Source: Tuctoria greenei
Lineage: Eukaryota; Streptophyta; Magnoliopsida; Poales; Poaceae
Assembly (NCBI GenBank): GCA_036927565.1
Contig: JAYESD010000005.1
Coordinates: 88,762,301-88,826,300 of the forward strand
Direction: 5' to 3'
DNA length: 64,000 nt
In this document: positions 8,365-19,967 of the stretch, in pieces
Position numbering within the stretch: position 1 is the first letter of the stretch
Layout: every line of letters begins with the position of its first letter
The notes under the pieces: model-generated
The model's database searches: none
What the model was told of the DNA's origin: nothing
The model's input: only the letters and a program-made list of their open reading frames with translations
Program-made: the position numbers and the translations under genes

Positions 8365-10140
8365 GAAAAGATGGCAAGCTCATCAAGCACACCTCAGCAA
8401 GGAGTGGGACTCAAATGATGAGTCCTCCTCAGAAGATGAAGATGAGATGGCAACAGTTGCCATCAAGAAGCCTTCCATGAAGTCCAGTCTCTTTCCAAAC
8501 TTGGGACAATGGAAGGAGTCTAACCACACTTGCCTTATGGCCAAGGAAGGTAAGAAAAAGGTTAAATCTAGACCTTCATCTTTACATTCACTTAGTGATG
8601 ATGATTTTGATAGCAGTGATGAAAATGAACACATGTTTAAAGTCTTAAGTAAAATTGCATTAGCTATAATGAAAATTTTGATGGATGAAATATTTGAGAA
8701 GGAAGATCTTATCAACCGACAAGAAGATATGCTCATCCTTTGAAAGGAGAGATACTCTGAGGTTGAAAAGGCACTCGAGCTTGAAAAGGAAAAGAGATAA
8801 GAACTTGAGTGTGAGCTAGCCTTGAGCAAGGAAACTTGCTCAAATCTAAATGATTTGAATGTTTACTTAAGGATGAGCTTGTTAACTTGACAAAAGTTAA
8901 CAAAGACCTTCAAGTACAAGTTGAATCACTCAAGCAAAGTGCTTCCTCCTCTTCTAAGAGCTCACCCTGTTCAAATGAGTCTATTCCACCTAAAACTTGT
9001 AATTTTGTTAATTTTATTCTTGACCTGAAAAATGAACTTAACATGGCACAAAGCAAAAATTCACCCAAAAGTGGCATTTTAGATAAGGAGAAAATCAAGT
9101 ATGCACGAAGTGCATACTCGACTCCTAGAACTCCTAATATCAAGGATGGCCTTGGATATTCTCAAGGTGAAAAGTGTAACTCTAGAAACCCCAAGAATAA
9201 CAAGAAATTGATTGTTTTTATCAAGTAAATCTCAAATCAAATTAAGAACACCAAACATGTTCATTCCTTACATGAAAAAGCTAAAAATGGACCAAACATT
9301 ATGTTTCATGACTTTAATGCCTCATAAGTTGTTACGAAAGATGAATTTAACCGTGTTTATGCCAAGTACGTTGGGCTGCTCCACAAGAGTCCAAAATCTT
9401 GTGTGCGGGTGCCCAAATGTCTTATCACTAACATCAAAGGACCCAAGAAAGCTTTGGTACCTAGAACCAAAGCATAATCCTATTTTGTAGGTGTATCCCC
9501 CTCCAATGGATTCAAAGAAGTGCTTTATAGCACAAACAAAATGACTGGAGGAAAGATAATATTTATGGGGTACAATGAAAATCAAAGTTCATCTCCACCC
9601 AGATTATAAACAAAAGACTCAACTATGCAACAACCAAAAGAGCAATGATTAAGGGGGAGCCTCGACATGATAAAGAGCTCCATATGTACAAAATCAACTT
9701 CAAGAAGATCAAAATAATCAGTACAACAATGGAGGCAATGATCAAGGGGGAGCTGAACAAAATAAAGAAGAAAAAGAGGTTACAAGACCATAAATGCTTC
9801 TAGACAACATTAAGCTGGTATATCAATAATCTATGTTCCTAATTCATTATACTCTTGTGCATCTAGGCTCAATACCATACTGAGTATAAGCTTTGTGTGC
9901 AATGTTTCAATGTGGCTTGAAACAGTGCATATCTGATTGGTTAATCAAAGTTTACTCATTTTTGCGAAAACAACTATCCCTTATCTTGATTTGCTCTGGA
10001 AAACTATTTAAATTAGTGAATCTTGGTGAATTGTGACCATTGTATCATTGTTGATTGCTTATTGGCCATGTTCATTAAGGTTATTTGTGAAATGATGTTC
10101 TTTAGATCACTATTAGATCAAACTTCAAATATCACCTTGG
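8365..10140 (+). pseudogene. pol: SIRE-1 gag tail and collapsed pol
   Basis: Lys/Ser/Glu-rich, probably coiled-coil gag tail (8447-9228, frameshifted) corresponds to SIRE-2 41280-41900. A pol start (about 9370-9560) matches SIRE-2 42240-42440 up to the protease region and then breaks off. Two AAGGGGGAG stretches (about 9650 and 9743) resemble the one near 43815 of SIRE-2. A scrap at 9845-9905 matches RT (SIRE-2 ~44960-45010) and jumps straight to the pol end (SIRE-2 ~45586). Most of protease, integrase, RT and RNase H is therefore deleted. Confidence 0.75.
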
Positions 10141-10168
10141 TTCTTATTCTGATCAGTCCAGCTGACCC

Positions 10169-10250
10169 GGACTAGTCCGGCGTCAGGACCGGACTAGTCC
10201 GACCCTGGTCTGGCATACAGGACTTGTCCGGCCCTATACCGAACTAGTCT
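10169..10250 (+). repeat. Internal palindrome array ahead of the second ORF (SIRE-1)
   Basis: Palindromes start at 10169, 10191, 10220 and 10241 (spacing 22, 29, 21), downstream of the pol remnant. A pyrimidine-rich, leader-like stretch follows (10285-10400, with CTCCCAAGGCGATTTTC). SIRE-2 has an array and a similar leader in the same place (45688-45950). This looks like a second, internal promoter driving the downstream ORF. Confidence 0.7.
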
Positions 10251-10636
10251 GTATTCCTAGGGTTTAAACCCAGCCTGACGCCCAGACTTCTTCTTCCTCC
10301 CCTCACAATCGCATTTGCTTTCTCTCTTCTCAAAACAAAACCTAGCTCCCAAGGCGATTTTCACTTTTGCCCACCAAAATCAAAGTTTTCTGCACGAGAA
10401 ATCTTCTCCTTGGTGTGAAGCTTCATCACTCCAGACCAATATGGACCAAACTCCGCGCTTTCATCTCCAATCTCACTCAACCCTAGTTCTCACCTTTCCT
10501 TCAATCTTGCTTATTTTTGTTGATTCCTAGGGCATACATTACCTTTCTAGATGTATTCCTATTGTACTCCTACTCGTTTTGCATCAATTTGAGCTAGATT
10601 CATTGAAATAGGAAGTTAGGGTTCAGATGTCAGTTC

Positions 10637-10709
10637 GGACTAGTCCGGTGTCTAGTGCGGACAAGTCCGATCCTCTGGACAAGTCCGCTCTCTGAAAATG
10701 GACAAGTCC
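10637..10709 (+). repeat. Conserved palindrome quartet just upstream of the second ORF (SIRE-1)
   Basis: Palindromes start at 10637, 10659, 10677 and 10700 (spacing 22, 18, 23). SIRE-2 has a quartet in the same place with spacing 21, 18, 23. A possible splice acceptor (CTTTCAG, 10788-10794) lies between it and the ATG at 10800, so the quartet may sit in a leader intron. Confidence 0.7.
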
Positions 10710-10799
10710 AGTACCCTGAAAAATTGGACCTCTAAATTCTTATTTCCACAAAGACTACAATCAGTTCTTATCAATCCTGAAAATCCCCTTTCAGACACG

Positions 10800-12358
10800 A
10801 TGTTGTCAGCTTCCGAGGACAGCTCATTTGATTATGAAGTCGAGTGTGACCGTGCAAGTGTAAAAAGAGATATTCATGAAGAAGAGGCATGAATACAATG
10901 CTCACTCCTCCCCTCCCGATGATGCTCTTCCTAAGAGAGAAGAGTGGTAGTGAAGAAAGCTCCAAGCAAGGATGGTGTTGGTGCCAGCTCAACCGTACCT
11001 AGAAGGAGCGCCAACAAAGGGAAAGGACTTGCAAGTGGTCCCATTGGTCCGCTCAAGATGAAGTCTCCTATGCAGCACAACAAGCAACCATCAGAAAATG
11101 ATTTCCTGGGGAAAGGAAATGAGTTGGCTGACAAGTTCAGAAATATTGAAGCTTATAAGTAGTCAAATCAGTCAGCTAATTCATGGTTTTGGAGCAACTT
11201 TCATGCTGACTATTATGAGCATGTTTACATGAAGATGAGGAAACCGGTGATTGAAAGTCAGTGGGTCAATATCACCTACCTCCAATCCAAGAAGTGCCAA
11301 GCCTATCAAGAGGTCCTGGAGGCATTGGAGAGACATGGATTGAAGGATCTTTTATCCTTCCGATATAATTTGAACAATAAAATCATCACTCAATTTTACT
11401 CTACTCTCTACTTCGCTCGTGATGATGGGGATAAGATGATTTGGATGAGACATGGATCCATGTATAGTGTCACCTATGAGGTGTTTGCAAAGATAATTCA
11501 TCTTGAGAATTCCTTGGACAATGACCTTACAATTTACAATCTGAAGCCTTTACAGAAAGAAGAGGTAAAATTCCTCTATGAAACAAGAATGCTTTACAAG
11601 CCTCCAACTACAAAGTATTTGAAGCCATTCTTTGCATTCCTGAATAGAATTTTGAGGAGGACCATAGCTCCCAAGGAAGGAGATGCAGGAACCATCCAAG
11701 GGACTCTAAGGACCTTGATGAAAGTGATAAGCAAGAAAAGGACCTTCAATGTCTTTGAATATATCTACAATGACGTTGTGAAAATCTTAATAAATCCCAA
11801 TAGGTCCTATGGATATGCACCTCACATAATGTTCATGATTGAGAAGGTCACCAGCCTTGAGTTTGTTAAGGATGTTGAGCATACCGGCCTCCAGCCCTAG
11901 AAGCCAATAGTCTACACTGTTCCCTCTGCTCCTGCCTCACTAGCAGTGGAACAGAGATCTAAGCATGCTCATGAAAGCACAAGGACTCTAGCTGCTACAT
12001 CTGCTCCTCCATCCTCCAAAGAGTCCTCCAGTGGTGTGATGAAAATGCTTTCCTCCATCTTTGCATCCTGCCACAAAGTGGAAATTAAACAGCACAAGGA
12101 AAGTTTGGCCAGGAAGAGACATCAAAGATACATGAAGGCCAACACCAAAGCTATTTGTGAAAAGCTAGAAATTGATCCAGTGAGATCATCTCAGATTTTA
12201 GAGGATTCACAAGAAGAGATCACTGAGATGGCTCCCCTCACTGAGCAAGAGTTGAGCTCATTTAGACTTGCAGGTGTCTTCGCTCCTCCTCCTCAGCATC
12301 AACTTGAATAGGAAGATGAAGAGAGGACCGAGAGTGAGGGAGGCAGTGGCGAAGAGTG
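10800..12358 (+). pseudogene. SIRE-1 second ORF (post-pol protein), broken
   Basis: ATG at 10800 lies 6 bp after a splice-acceptor-like CAG. It is homologous throughout to the SIRE-2 ORF at 46399-47951: shared blocks include KGKGLASGPIGPLK, WSNFHADYY, VERHGLKDLL, TKYLKPFFAFLNR and PNRSYGYAPH. The core reads open from 11229 to 11900 (223 residues) and a C-terminal part from 11946 to 12311; stops lie at about 10890, 11161 and 11898. It ends in an acidic tail. It occupies the place of the extra 'env-like' ORF of Sireviruses, but I see no signal peptide or membrane segment. The core vaguely resembles the 'putative plant transposon protein' family. Function unknown. Confidence 0.75.
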
Positions 12359-12763
12359 ATTCCACTCAATTTTCCCCTTTTTGGTGCCTTGATGCCAAAG
12401 GGGGAGAGATTGAGACTAGTAGCTTATTTTGTAACCGTAAGGACTAGTGATCGAGGACATGTATCTTAATTTGAAATTATTGTAATCTCATGTGGATGTG
12501 CCTATGTTATCTAATCTGAATGTGTGACGTTTATTCAATATTGCTGTGATAGTTGCTTTTATCATTGCTATGTTCTTATTTTGCACTCCACATTATTTGA
12601 TCACACACAATCTATAGGCACCCCAATATAATGAGTGCATATATGTGAGAAGTTCTTATTGTTCATTTGTCATTCTCATATATGCACACTTTATTAAAAT
12701 CAATTTTTACTCTTATTTATGAAATATCAATTGGTTGTCTTGAATCACCAAATAGGGGGAGAC
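12359..12763 (+). other. SIRE-1 3' untranslated region and polypurine tract
   Basis: No gene. GCCAAAGGGGGAGAGATTGA (near 12395) and AATAGGGGGAGAC (12751-12763) are two polypurine-type motifs; the second abuts the LTR and is the plus-strand primer. Duplicated purine tracts are a Sirevirus habit and recur in SIRE-2. Confidence 0.75.
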
Positions 12764-14207
12764 TGAAAGTGCATCTAGGCATTAACTTGTGGGTTTTGGA
12801 TGATTGATGACAAACAAATGAGATCCTAATGAATTCATTGAGATGAATGCAGGTTAACTAAGATTAGATAGTTGGTGCACTCAAAAAGGTGAAAAATGTA
12901 GTGATGAAGAACAAGGAAAAGGCCCAGTTGATGAATAAAGCGCAAAGTGGACTTAATTGTATAGAATGTGTGTGAGAGACACATCGTAAGAGATCAAGTC
13001 TTTGGTAGGGGTAAGGGATCAAAATCAACATTAATAATTCACTGAGCACTAGACTAGTCCCTTCAACTTTCTGTAGTCTCACTTCACAGTGCACCAGACA
13101 AGTCTGTTAAACTTTCTGATGTTCCATAACACTGTGCATCGGACAAGTCCGTTCATGGATCGGACTAGCCCGAGAAACTCTTTGATGTTTCATAACACTG
13201 TACACCGAACAAGTCCGTTCATGGATCGGACTAGTCCGAGAAACTTTCTAATGTTCCAATACACAGGGCACCGGACATGTCCGGACTCCTACCGGACTAG
13301 TCCGATGTACCTCACACATATTAGCGTTTTTAGTGTGCTGCACTTTCCACGCAGATTTTACTCAGCACACCGCACAAATCTGGTCCTAGAGCGTACTGGT
13401 TCAGTTGTCGTGATCCCTAATGGTAATAATTTTGGAAACACTATAAATAGGAGTTCCACGACCCCACCAAATCAACTTTCGTATTCTACTATCAAAAACA
13501 AAAAGCCTAGCGCTGCCACTCACCCCAAGAGCACCAAAACACATCTCCCCACGCATCTAAGGTCCTCAAAAGTGAAATTCTTTGAGTATTCAGATTTGGG
13601 ATTGAGAGATCGTTGTCTACACGTCATTGTGCTCTTGGTGTTTGATCTCTTTACACTCTTGCTTTACTTGTAATCTTTTCGAGTGTATTAGATCACTTTC
13701 TCTGCTGTAATCTTTGTGGGAGCCCTCAACGTGTGAGATTGCCCCACAAATTGGTGATTACCTGTGATAGTGGAATCAAGTTGGCCTTGTGTGGTGACTT
13801 GACAAGGGAAAAGGGTTTGAAGAGACCCGGCTCTCTGTGGGCATCCTCAACGAGGACATAGATCTCTTTGGTGAGATCGAACCTCAGTAAAAATTCGTGT
13901 CCCGTGTGCTCATCTCTTTACTTTTGCAATTATAATTATTTAGATCATTAAGTTGGTAAAACTTGTAATCTGAATTAACATTGTGTTCCACGTGCAATTT
14001 TACAATACTAATTGTTCAATCAAGTGTTCTAAATAGTTGTTTAAATTGTGCTGCTATAACATTTACAATTTCTGCATCAACGCTTGATTAGTTCACAACA
14101 CATCAGCACACCGAACTAGTCTGCAGTCACACCGAACAGGATTAGAGGATAATCAAGTGTGCAGGAAAACTTTCAAAGCCTATTCACCCCCCTCTAGGCT
14201 ACATTCA
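12764..14207 (+). repeat. 3' LTR of SIRE-1 (1444 bp)
   Basis: TGAAAGTGCATCTAGGC to GGCTACATTCA. Its array keeps the register: palindromes at 13051, 13096, 13141, 13162, 13207, 13228, 13273 and 13294, spaced only 45 or 21 bp, with the TATA box at 13442. It has one partner palindrome fewer than the 5' LTR, which accounts for part of the 42-bp length difference. Confidence 0.92.
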
Positions 14208-14999
14208 CAAACCGAGAGGACGAATCAAATATTAGAGGATATGTTGAGAGCTTGTGCCTTGAAACATGGACATAGTTGGGACAAGAGTTTAACGTATGCT
14301 GAATTCTCGTACAACGATAGTACCAAGCTAGCTTGAAAATGTCACCCTATGAAGCACTATACGGGAGGAAGTGTAGGACATCCTTGTTTTGGAATGAAAT
14401 AAGAGAGAACCAGGTATTTGGATCTGATATACTGCAGGAGGCCGAAAAGCAAGTTTAGGTAATGTGTGAGAACCTAGGACTGCTCAGTCACGGCAAAAAG
14501 GCTATGCGGATAATCAGCGAAAGAATCTGGCTTTTTAAGTTGGAGACTTCGTGTATCTCAAAGTGTCACTTATGCGAGGTCATAAGCGATTTAACGTCAA
14601 AGGCAAGTTGGCACCTCGCTACATCGGGATATTCAAGATTTTGGACAAATGTGGAGAAGTGGCATATCTATTGGAGATGCCAGCATATCTTTCCTATGTT
14701 CATGATGTGTTCCATTTTTCTCACCTCAAGAAGTGCTTAAGGTACCGGAAGAGCAAGTACCAATGGAAGAATTGGAGCTTGAGGAAAATTTTACTTATGC
14801 CAAGCAACCCATCAAAATCTTAGAAACAAAGGTGAGTCACAAGAAGCAAGGTGATTCGATGGTGCAAAGTACAATGGAAACATCATATTGAGTCTGAAGC
14901 AACTTGGGAGAGTGAAGATGATCTGAAGAAAGAGTTTCCCTATCTTTTTCCTTCTACGTTGAATCTCACAGGCTAGATTCATTTTGAGGGTGGTAGGAT
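14208..14999 (+). pseudogene. pol: TEK-2 integrase, downstream half and chromodomain remnant
   Basis: Resumes TEK-2 exactly after the CAAAC duplication with the ERTNQILEDMLRACALKHG region. KVSLMRGHKRFN and GKLAPRYIGIFKILDKCGEVAYLLEMP follow (14551-14823). The chromodomain part is frameshifted (about 14820-14950). The end, GATTCATTTTGAGGGTGG, corresponds to the TEK-1 polypurine tract. It is inactive. Confidence 0.85.
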
Positions 15000-17858
15000 T
15001 GTAACAACCTCATTTTCATCCATCATGCATTGCATTCATTCTTATACATGTCAAACGTAATGCCACACAAAAATGAACAAGATTAAAATTAATTAGAGGC
15101 AAACCAACATTTAAAATCAGTATTTGGTATGGAGTTATCCGGATTAGACCCCAGACTAGTCCTGTTTTGCTACTGTTGTCCCTCAGACCTGTTCGTTAAT
15201 TGATATGGACTTATCCAGTTTTGTCTTTGTTCCTTTCCGAACTTGTCCGTTAATGCCTACGGAATAGTCCGACAATCGCTACTGGAACTCTTTAGAGTTG
15301 TTTGGTAAAATCCCAAAACTTAGTCCGATTTTGAATTTGTGCAAACCCCGGACTTGTCCGACATGGCACCGGACTTGTCTGATGGACTCTCTGTATCGTA
15401 ACGGACTTCTCCGGCCTTCCTACACTAGTCCGGTATTTAGGGTTTTTACTCAAATTCTATTTTTCCTCCACGACGAGTTATTGGGTAATTGCCTTAATTG
15501 AGCCCAAGAACGGCATGCCTCACATCTGAGAAGCTTATGTGGGACCCCACCAAGGCCTCTGCTTGTCTCCATCGACTTTGACTTAGATTCCACCCCAACC
15601 TCACCCTCTCCTCCCTTGTAAACACCCCAACACCCACCCTTTACCCCTTTGCCCACTTTAGACGAACCCTAGTGCCTGCTCTCTTCATAGCCGTCGCTCT
15701 TGAAGGGAGAGGAAGGAAGGGAAGAGAAGGAAGAAGAAGGAGAGGAAGGAATCAAGCAAGATCGTCGTTGCTTCTGCGATCTTCTTCACCAATTCTTCTA
15801 TGTCAACATTCGTGTTCACCAATTCTTCGTCTTATTCAGATCTAGACATTGAGATCTCGCTTTACACCTAATTTTCGACCATTGAACCAATAGATGCACG
15901 GTAACTATCCTAGATCCAACCTTCCACGTCAATTCTGATCCCAATCTTGGTTTAAATCATGCTCTAGATGGGAAGTTTGGAAAACCTTGGACATAGCGGA
16001 CTTGTCCAGTCTAGTGCAGACTAGTCTGTTGAATTTTCTTGTCCGAAGCAAACATGTACGACCCCTTGTGCAGACTAGTTCGACCTCTGAATTTTGAAAC
16101 TCCTGTAACTTTCCTAGTTTATCCCGAAATGACTCAAAACTTGCCCAAACATGTAAAACTCAATTGTAACTAGTTAGGAAGCAATAATAGCAACATGATA
16201 ACATGTATTTCCACAAAATTGCACCATTCATGCATATCATGGCATATTGAGTACTATGTGAGCATTTATTAATTGTAATGTTTGTTTCACATGGTTGTCA
16301 CGCGTAATAGAAGGTAACGCTCTAGAACGTGCTTACGAGGACCTGCAGCACCAGAATTTCAAAGCTCTTGATCCAAACCAGCCATAAGAGCAAGGCAAAT
16401 GCCCTTGAACATTTTGATCATGTTTTGAAATGTTTTGTTTGTAAAATTGCATGCTTGTGTCAAATTGATAGGAAACCCATGAATAGGTGATTACTAGACT
16501 TGTATGACCACCCTTGTCGTTTGTGATATAATGTAGAGAGTCGGGGAGGGTATTTTCTAGTTTTGCTTTGCTTTGCTTAATTGAGATTGTAAATAACCAA
16601 ATGACTCATTATGAACTAATATACATATGGACAATTTGAATTGATGATAATGATGACCTAAGTAACATGGGACTTGGGTGATCTAGGCAAGCATGGGATG
16701 TGGACTGGGTTGGATGAGATGGTGATTTCGCTCGCCTTAGAGCTAAGGACCGGTTCATACGAGAATAAGCTAGGACAAAAGTGACACCACAAGGCCAAGT
16801 ATGGGTGCGACATAGCCAATTGATTAGGTGCATTGCCAGCATTGTTCGAATCATTTGGAAGGCTCAAGGAATGGAAGTCGGTTGGTTTTGCATTAGTGGA
16901 GGGACTGCCCTGGGACGAACAGCACAAGAGGGGGCCCTTGGATGGATGTGCTCAGTTATGAGACATCACCTCCGGTGAAACCTTAGTGGGTCTAAACATC
17001 CTGGTAGTCCCTTTGTAAAGGCTATTTTGTGATCCCTTGGTCATACACCGTTGGAAGTGTGTAATGTGACCGACGAGTCACATGCATAATGGAGGTTCTT
17101 TAGTCATTGAAAGGTGATGAAATCACAAACTTGTGGGTAAAGCTGTACAACCTCTGTAGATTGTTAAAAACTATCATGAAAGTCGTGCTCCCGGTCATGA
17201 GCACCTGGACAACTTATATGATTAGAGTTGGACTTGGATATTTGGGATGGATTGGTATGGGATTGGTTAGGTTATATGAGTTGGTCAGTGATGAGAAGAG
17301 ATGAAATTAGCATATGGTGATGATATTAATTGATAGCTGGTTATAAATGAATTATGATGGTAAATGAGGATGTTGGAAATGGATTAAGACAATTACTTGG
17401 GTTATGATGGGATTTAAACTCACATAGACATAGTAGGAATGCTTTTACAAGTTTATGGAATGTTCTTTTCTGCAATTAGCCATTTGTTATCATCATTGTT
17501 CAAGCTACATGTCATACTTTCCCACACTTGCTGGGTACGACATGTACTCACCCTTGCAATTCCCTCCAAAACGGTTACAAAATACGCTTGGGAGTACCAT
17601 GAGGATTATGCAGAGTGCTAGGTTGCGTGCTATCATCAATTGTCTGTGGAGTGGAGCCGTGCTGCTTAGTTTATTTTTCTGCTGCAATAATTAGAGAATT
17701 GTAATTCAAGAACCATTGAGTTACTGTAATAAGGTACTTATTTACTCCTGAGACGTGGTTATTTCATGAATATCAATTGTGAAGTTGTCGTGTATGTGTG
17801 ATGAACATCCTGGTCGCATATATGTGTTCACTTGGTTCATTTTTAGAATCGGGTGTCA
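15000..17858 (+). repeat. 3' LTR of TEK-2 (2859 bp)
   Basis: Starts TGTAACAACCTC and ends GGGTGTCA; collinear with the TEK-1 LTR but clearly more diverged. It carries a worn palindrome lattice (15131-15431), a downstream pair (15998 and 16018) and a further site at 16072. The TATA region is eroded. No gene is supported; ORFs around 16600-17700 are chance. Confidence 0.85.
15131..15431 (+). repeat. Worn palindrome lattice in the TEK-2 LTR
   Basis: Diverged GGACWWGTCC-like sites start at 15131, 15153, 15185, 15207, 15239, 15261, 15350, 15371, 15403 and 15422. Most spacings are 19-22 or 32 bp, the same lattice as in TEK-1, although many half-sites are mutated. Spacing has outlasted sequence here. 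Confidence 0.75.
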
Positions 17859-17859
17859 A

Positions 17860-18189
17860 ATCAATTATGCCACTATGGAAAAGGAGGTCCTGAAAGTATT
17901 CTTTGCTAACGATAAGTTTAGGTCCTATTTGGTTGGAGCCAATGACATTGTCTACATAGACCATGCTGCCCTGAAATTTTTTCTCACCAAAAAAGACGCT
18001 AAACCAAGGCTAATCCAATGGGCTTTCCTATTCCATGAATTGGATTTGGAAATTAAGGATAAGAAAGGAGTGGAGAATTCCGTTGTAGATCATCTCTCAT
18101 GCATGGAAGTCACACAACAGATGGATGTACCCATTAATGACTTCCTACACGACGATATGTTACTTAAGGTGACAAATTCTCACCCTTAG
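17860..18189 (+). pseudogene. pol: ATH-A RNase H, C-terminal part
   Basis: Reads from the TEK-2 insertion point: NYATMEKEVLKVFF, YLVGANDIVYIDHAALKFFL, KKDAKPRLIQW, LDLEIKDKKGVENSVVDHLS. This matches the last two thirds of Athila RNase H plus the linker to integrase. The N-terminal active-site part is missing because TEK-2 separates it. It ends at a stop (18187-18189). Confidence 0.85.
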
Positions 18190-19440
18190 TACACGAACAT
18201 CGTGAATTTTTTGTCACGGGGTACATGCCACCAGCGGATTACAAAAAGAAGCTCATTTATGAGAGTCATAGACACCTCTGGGATGCCCCATATCTCTATC
18301 GAGTATGTGCTGATAGCCTTCTTAGAAGATGTGTCCCCACAATTGAAGCCACCAAAATCATTGAAAAGTGCCATGCTGGCCCCTATGGAGGCCATTACAG
18401 TGTTTACCGTACTCAGGCAAATATGTGACAAAGTGCATTCTATTGACCTTCAATGTATGAAGATACCAAGGATTCATTCGCCAATGTTGGAAATGCCAAA
18501 AGCATGGAGGAACCACTACTCGTAATGCCATGCCCCTCACATATAATCTCCAAGTCGAATTATTCGATGTGTGGGGTATTGACTTCATAAGACCTTTTCC
18601 AAAGTCCCACGAATGCCAGTATATTCTAGTGGCCATCGATTATGTGTCAAAATGGGTAGAGTCTTTGCATTGTAAGACTGTTGACTCCAAGCAAGCTAGG
18701 AAAATGTTCCATGAGATCATTTTCTCACGCTTTCGCACTCCCCGAATGGTCATAAGTGATGGAGGGTCTCATTTCATCGATAAGACCTTCTCGAGCTTTC
18801 TAAGGGATTTTGGAGTTCAACATAATATTGCTACTCCATATGACCCAAAAACAAGTGGTCAAATAGAAACATCTAACAATCAAATCAAGAATATTCTGCA
18901 AAAGACCGTCTTGGAAATGGGTATGGGATGGAAGCAGAGACTACCCAACGCATTGTGGGTATATCGAACTGCCTACAAGACACCCATTGGCATGTCTCCA
19001 TTCCAACTTGTCTATGGGAAAACTGGTCATCTTCCTATAGAATTGGTACATAGAGCTCATTTGGCCATAAAGCGGTGAAACATGGATCTTGATAAGGCTG
19101 GAAAGCACTGTTTGAGGCAAATCTTCGAGCTTGAGGAATGGAGGGCTAAGGCGTACCATAGTGCCAAGGTCTAAAGGAAAGAGCAAAAAGGTGGCACGAT
19201 AAAAAGATTATGCCAAAAGAGTTTAAGCCTAAAGATAAGGTCCTTCTTTTCAACTCCAGGGTAAAACTCTTTGGACATGGGAAATTACGAAGTAAATAGG
19301 AAGGACCATTTATCGTAATAGAAACTTCATCTCATGGAGCCATCATACTCCAAGATGATGAGGGCCATCTATTTAAGGTAAATAGGCACCGTCTCAAAAT
19401 CTTCCAAGATTCTCCAGAGGATTCGGAAAAAGAATTCGAC
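18190..19440 (+). pseudogene. pol: ATH-A integrase, frameshifted but with its catalytic triad
   Basis: The zinc-binding region reads in one frame (18225-18428: H..LW..PYLYRVCAD..LRRCVP, KCHAGPYGGHYS). The core reads in another (18530-19078) and keeps D (GIDFI), D (ISDGGSHF) and E (SGQIETSN). The C-terminal part (19079-19440) with WRAKAYHSAKV and RVKLFGHGKL carries stops. Integrase would insert element DNA in the nucleus; at least two frame breaks disable it. The matching ATH-B segment is 24222-24921 plus 53203-53821. Confidence 0.85.
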
Positions 19441-19967
19441 GTGGTAAATTTAATCGATTTCCACGTATTTCTTCCGAATTCCACGTAATTCCTCAAAGTC
19501 CAGCAAGTGGGCCCATTATAAAACTGATAGTTATGGCCCACGGCGACAACCCACAAAATAGCAGACCAAACGGGGCCAACACCAGGTCGGCCGACCCTAG
19601 GGGTCGTTCGACTCCTGGTTGGCACCGCCAGGGTTCTGTTTTCATGGGTTCTGTCCACTGCGTTATCCAAACAGAACCCCTTGGTGTGATAGGTCCTATC
19701 TCCGCCTCGCGATATTAAAATGCCACGAACAGAGAGGAAACTTGTGCCGTTCCAGAAAAGAAACATCCTTTACCATCTTCCACCATGGCCGACAAAGGCA
19801 TCGTTTCCCATGCGTCCTCCAGCTCCACCTTCAACCTTAGTGAGGAACCTATGCCAGCCAACAACGACTCCACCATGGCCATCGAAGTCGTGATGGCTTT
19901 GGTCGTGGCACCTCTCACCGCGATCCCGCCTCTTGGGACGCCCCATGGACGTAGCCCTGCTCGTCGC
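19441..19967 (+). other. ATH-A post-integrase region with the start of a downstream ORF
   Basis: Mostly non-coding. A short open frame (MADKGIVSHASSSS..., from 19785) is cut off at 19967 by the ATH-B LTR. It sits where Athila elements carry an additional 3' ORF. The stretch 19441-19700 resembles ATH-B 53822-54060, confirming the two are related. Confidence 0.5.

Larger units (their letters stand above)
5664..14207 (+). mobile_element. SIRE-1: internally deleted Sirevirus-type Copia element
   Basis: Complete insertion with two LTRs (5664-7149 and 12764-14207), an initiator-Met primer site, a polypurine tract and a 5-bp target duplication CAAAC (5659-5663 and 14208-14212). LTR ends are TGAAA...ATTCA. 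Inside are a broken gag, only scraps of pol, an internal palindrome array and a second ORF downstream. The Sirevirus assignment rests on the LTR palindromes, the ATTGGTATCAGA primer region, the GGGGGAG motifs and the extra ORF after pol. Most of protease, integrase, RT and RNase H is missing, so it is non-autonomous. Confidence 0.92.
5328..17858 (+). mobile_element. TEK-2: decayed Tekay-type gypsy element, interrupted by SIRE-1
   Basis: Integrase sequence from 5328 to 5663 resumes at 14208 after the SIRE-1 insertion, runs through a decayed chromodomain region and ends in a 2859-bp 3' LTR (15000-17858). It is the same family as TEK-1 but more mutated. Everything upstream of the integrase lies left of the window because TEK-1 is inserted at 5327/5328. 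The right flank is RNase H sequence of ATH-A, so TEK-2 is nested in ATH-A; the candidate target duplication on this side is AATCA (17859-17863). Confidence 0.82.
17859..19967 (+). mobile_element. ATH-A: Athila-type gypsy fragment (RNase H to post-integrase region)
   Basis: Plus-strand fragment bounded by TEK-2 on the left and by the ATH-B 5' LTR on the right. It holds the RNase H end, the integrase and the start of a downstream ORF. The wording of its RNase H and integrase (DHAALKF, KKDAKPRLI, CVP..EA.KIIEKCH) is typical of the Athila branch. Its gag, protease and RT must lie left of the window and its 3' end beyond the right edge. Confidence 0.8.

Noticed and set aside
8383..8829. Minus-strand Ser-rich ORF in SIRE-1
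   Set aside because: Complement of the Lys/Glu-rich gag tail.
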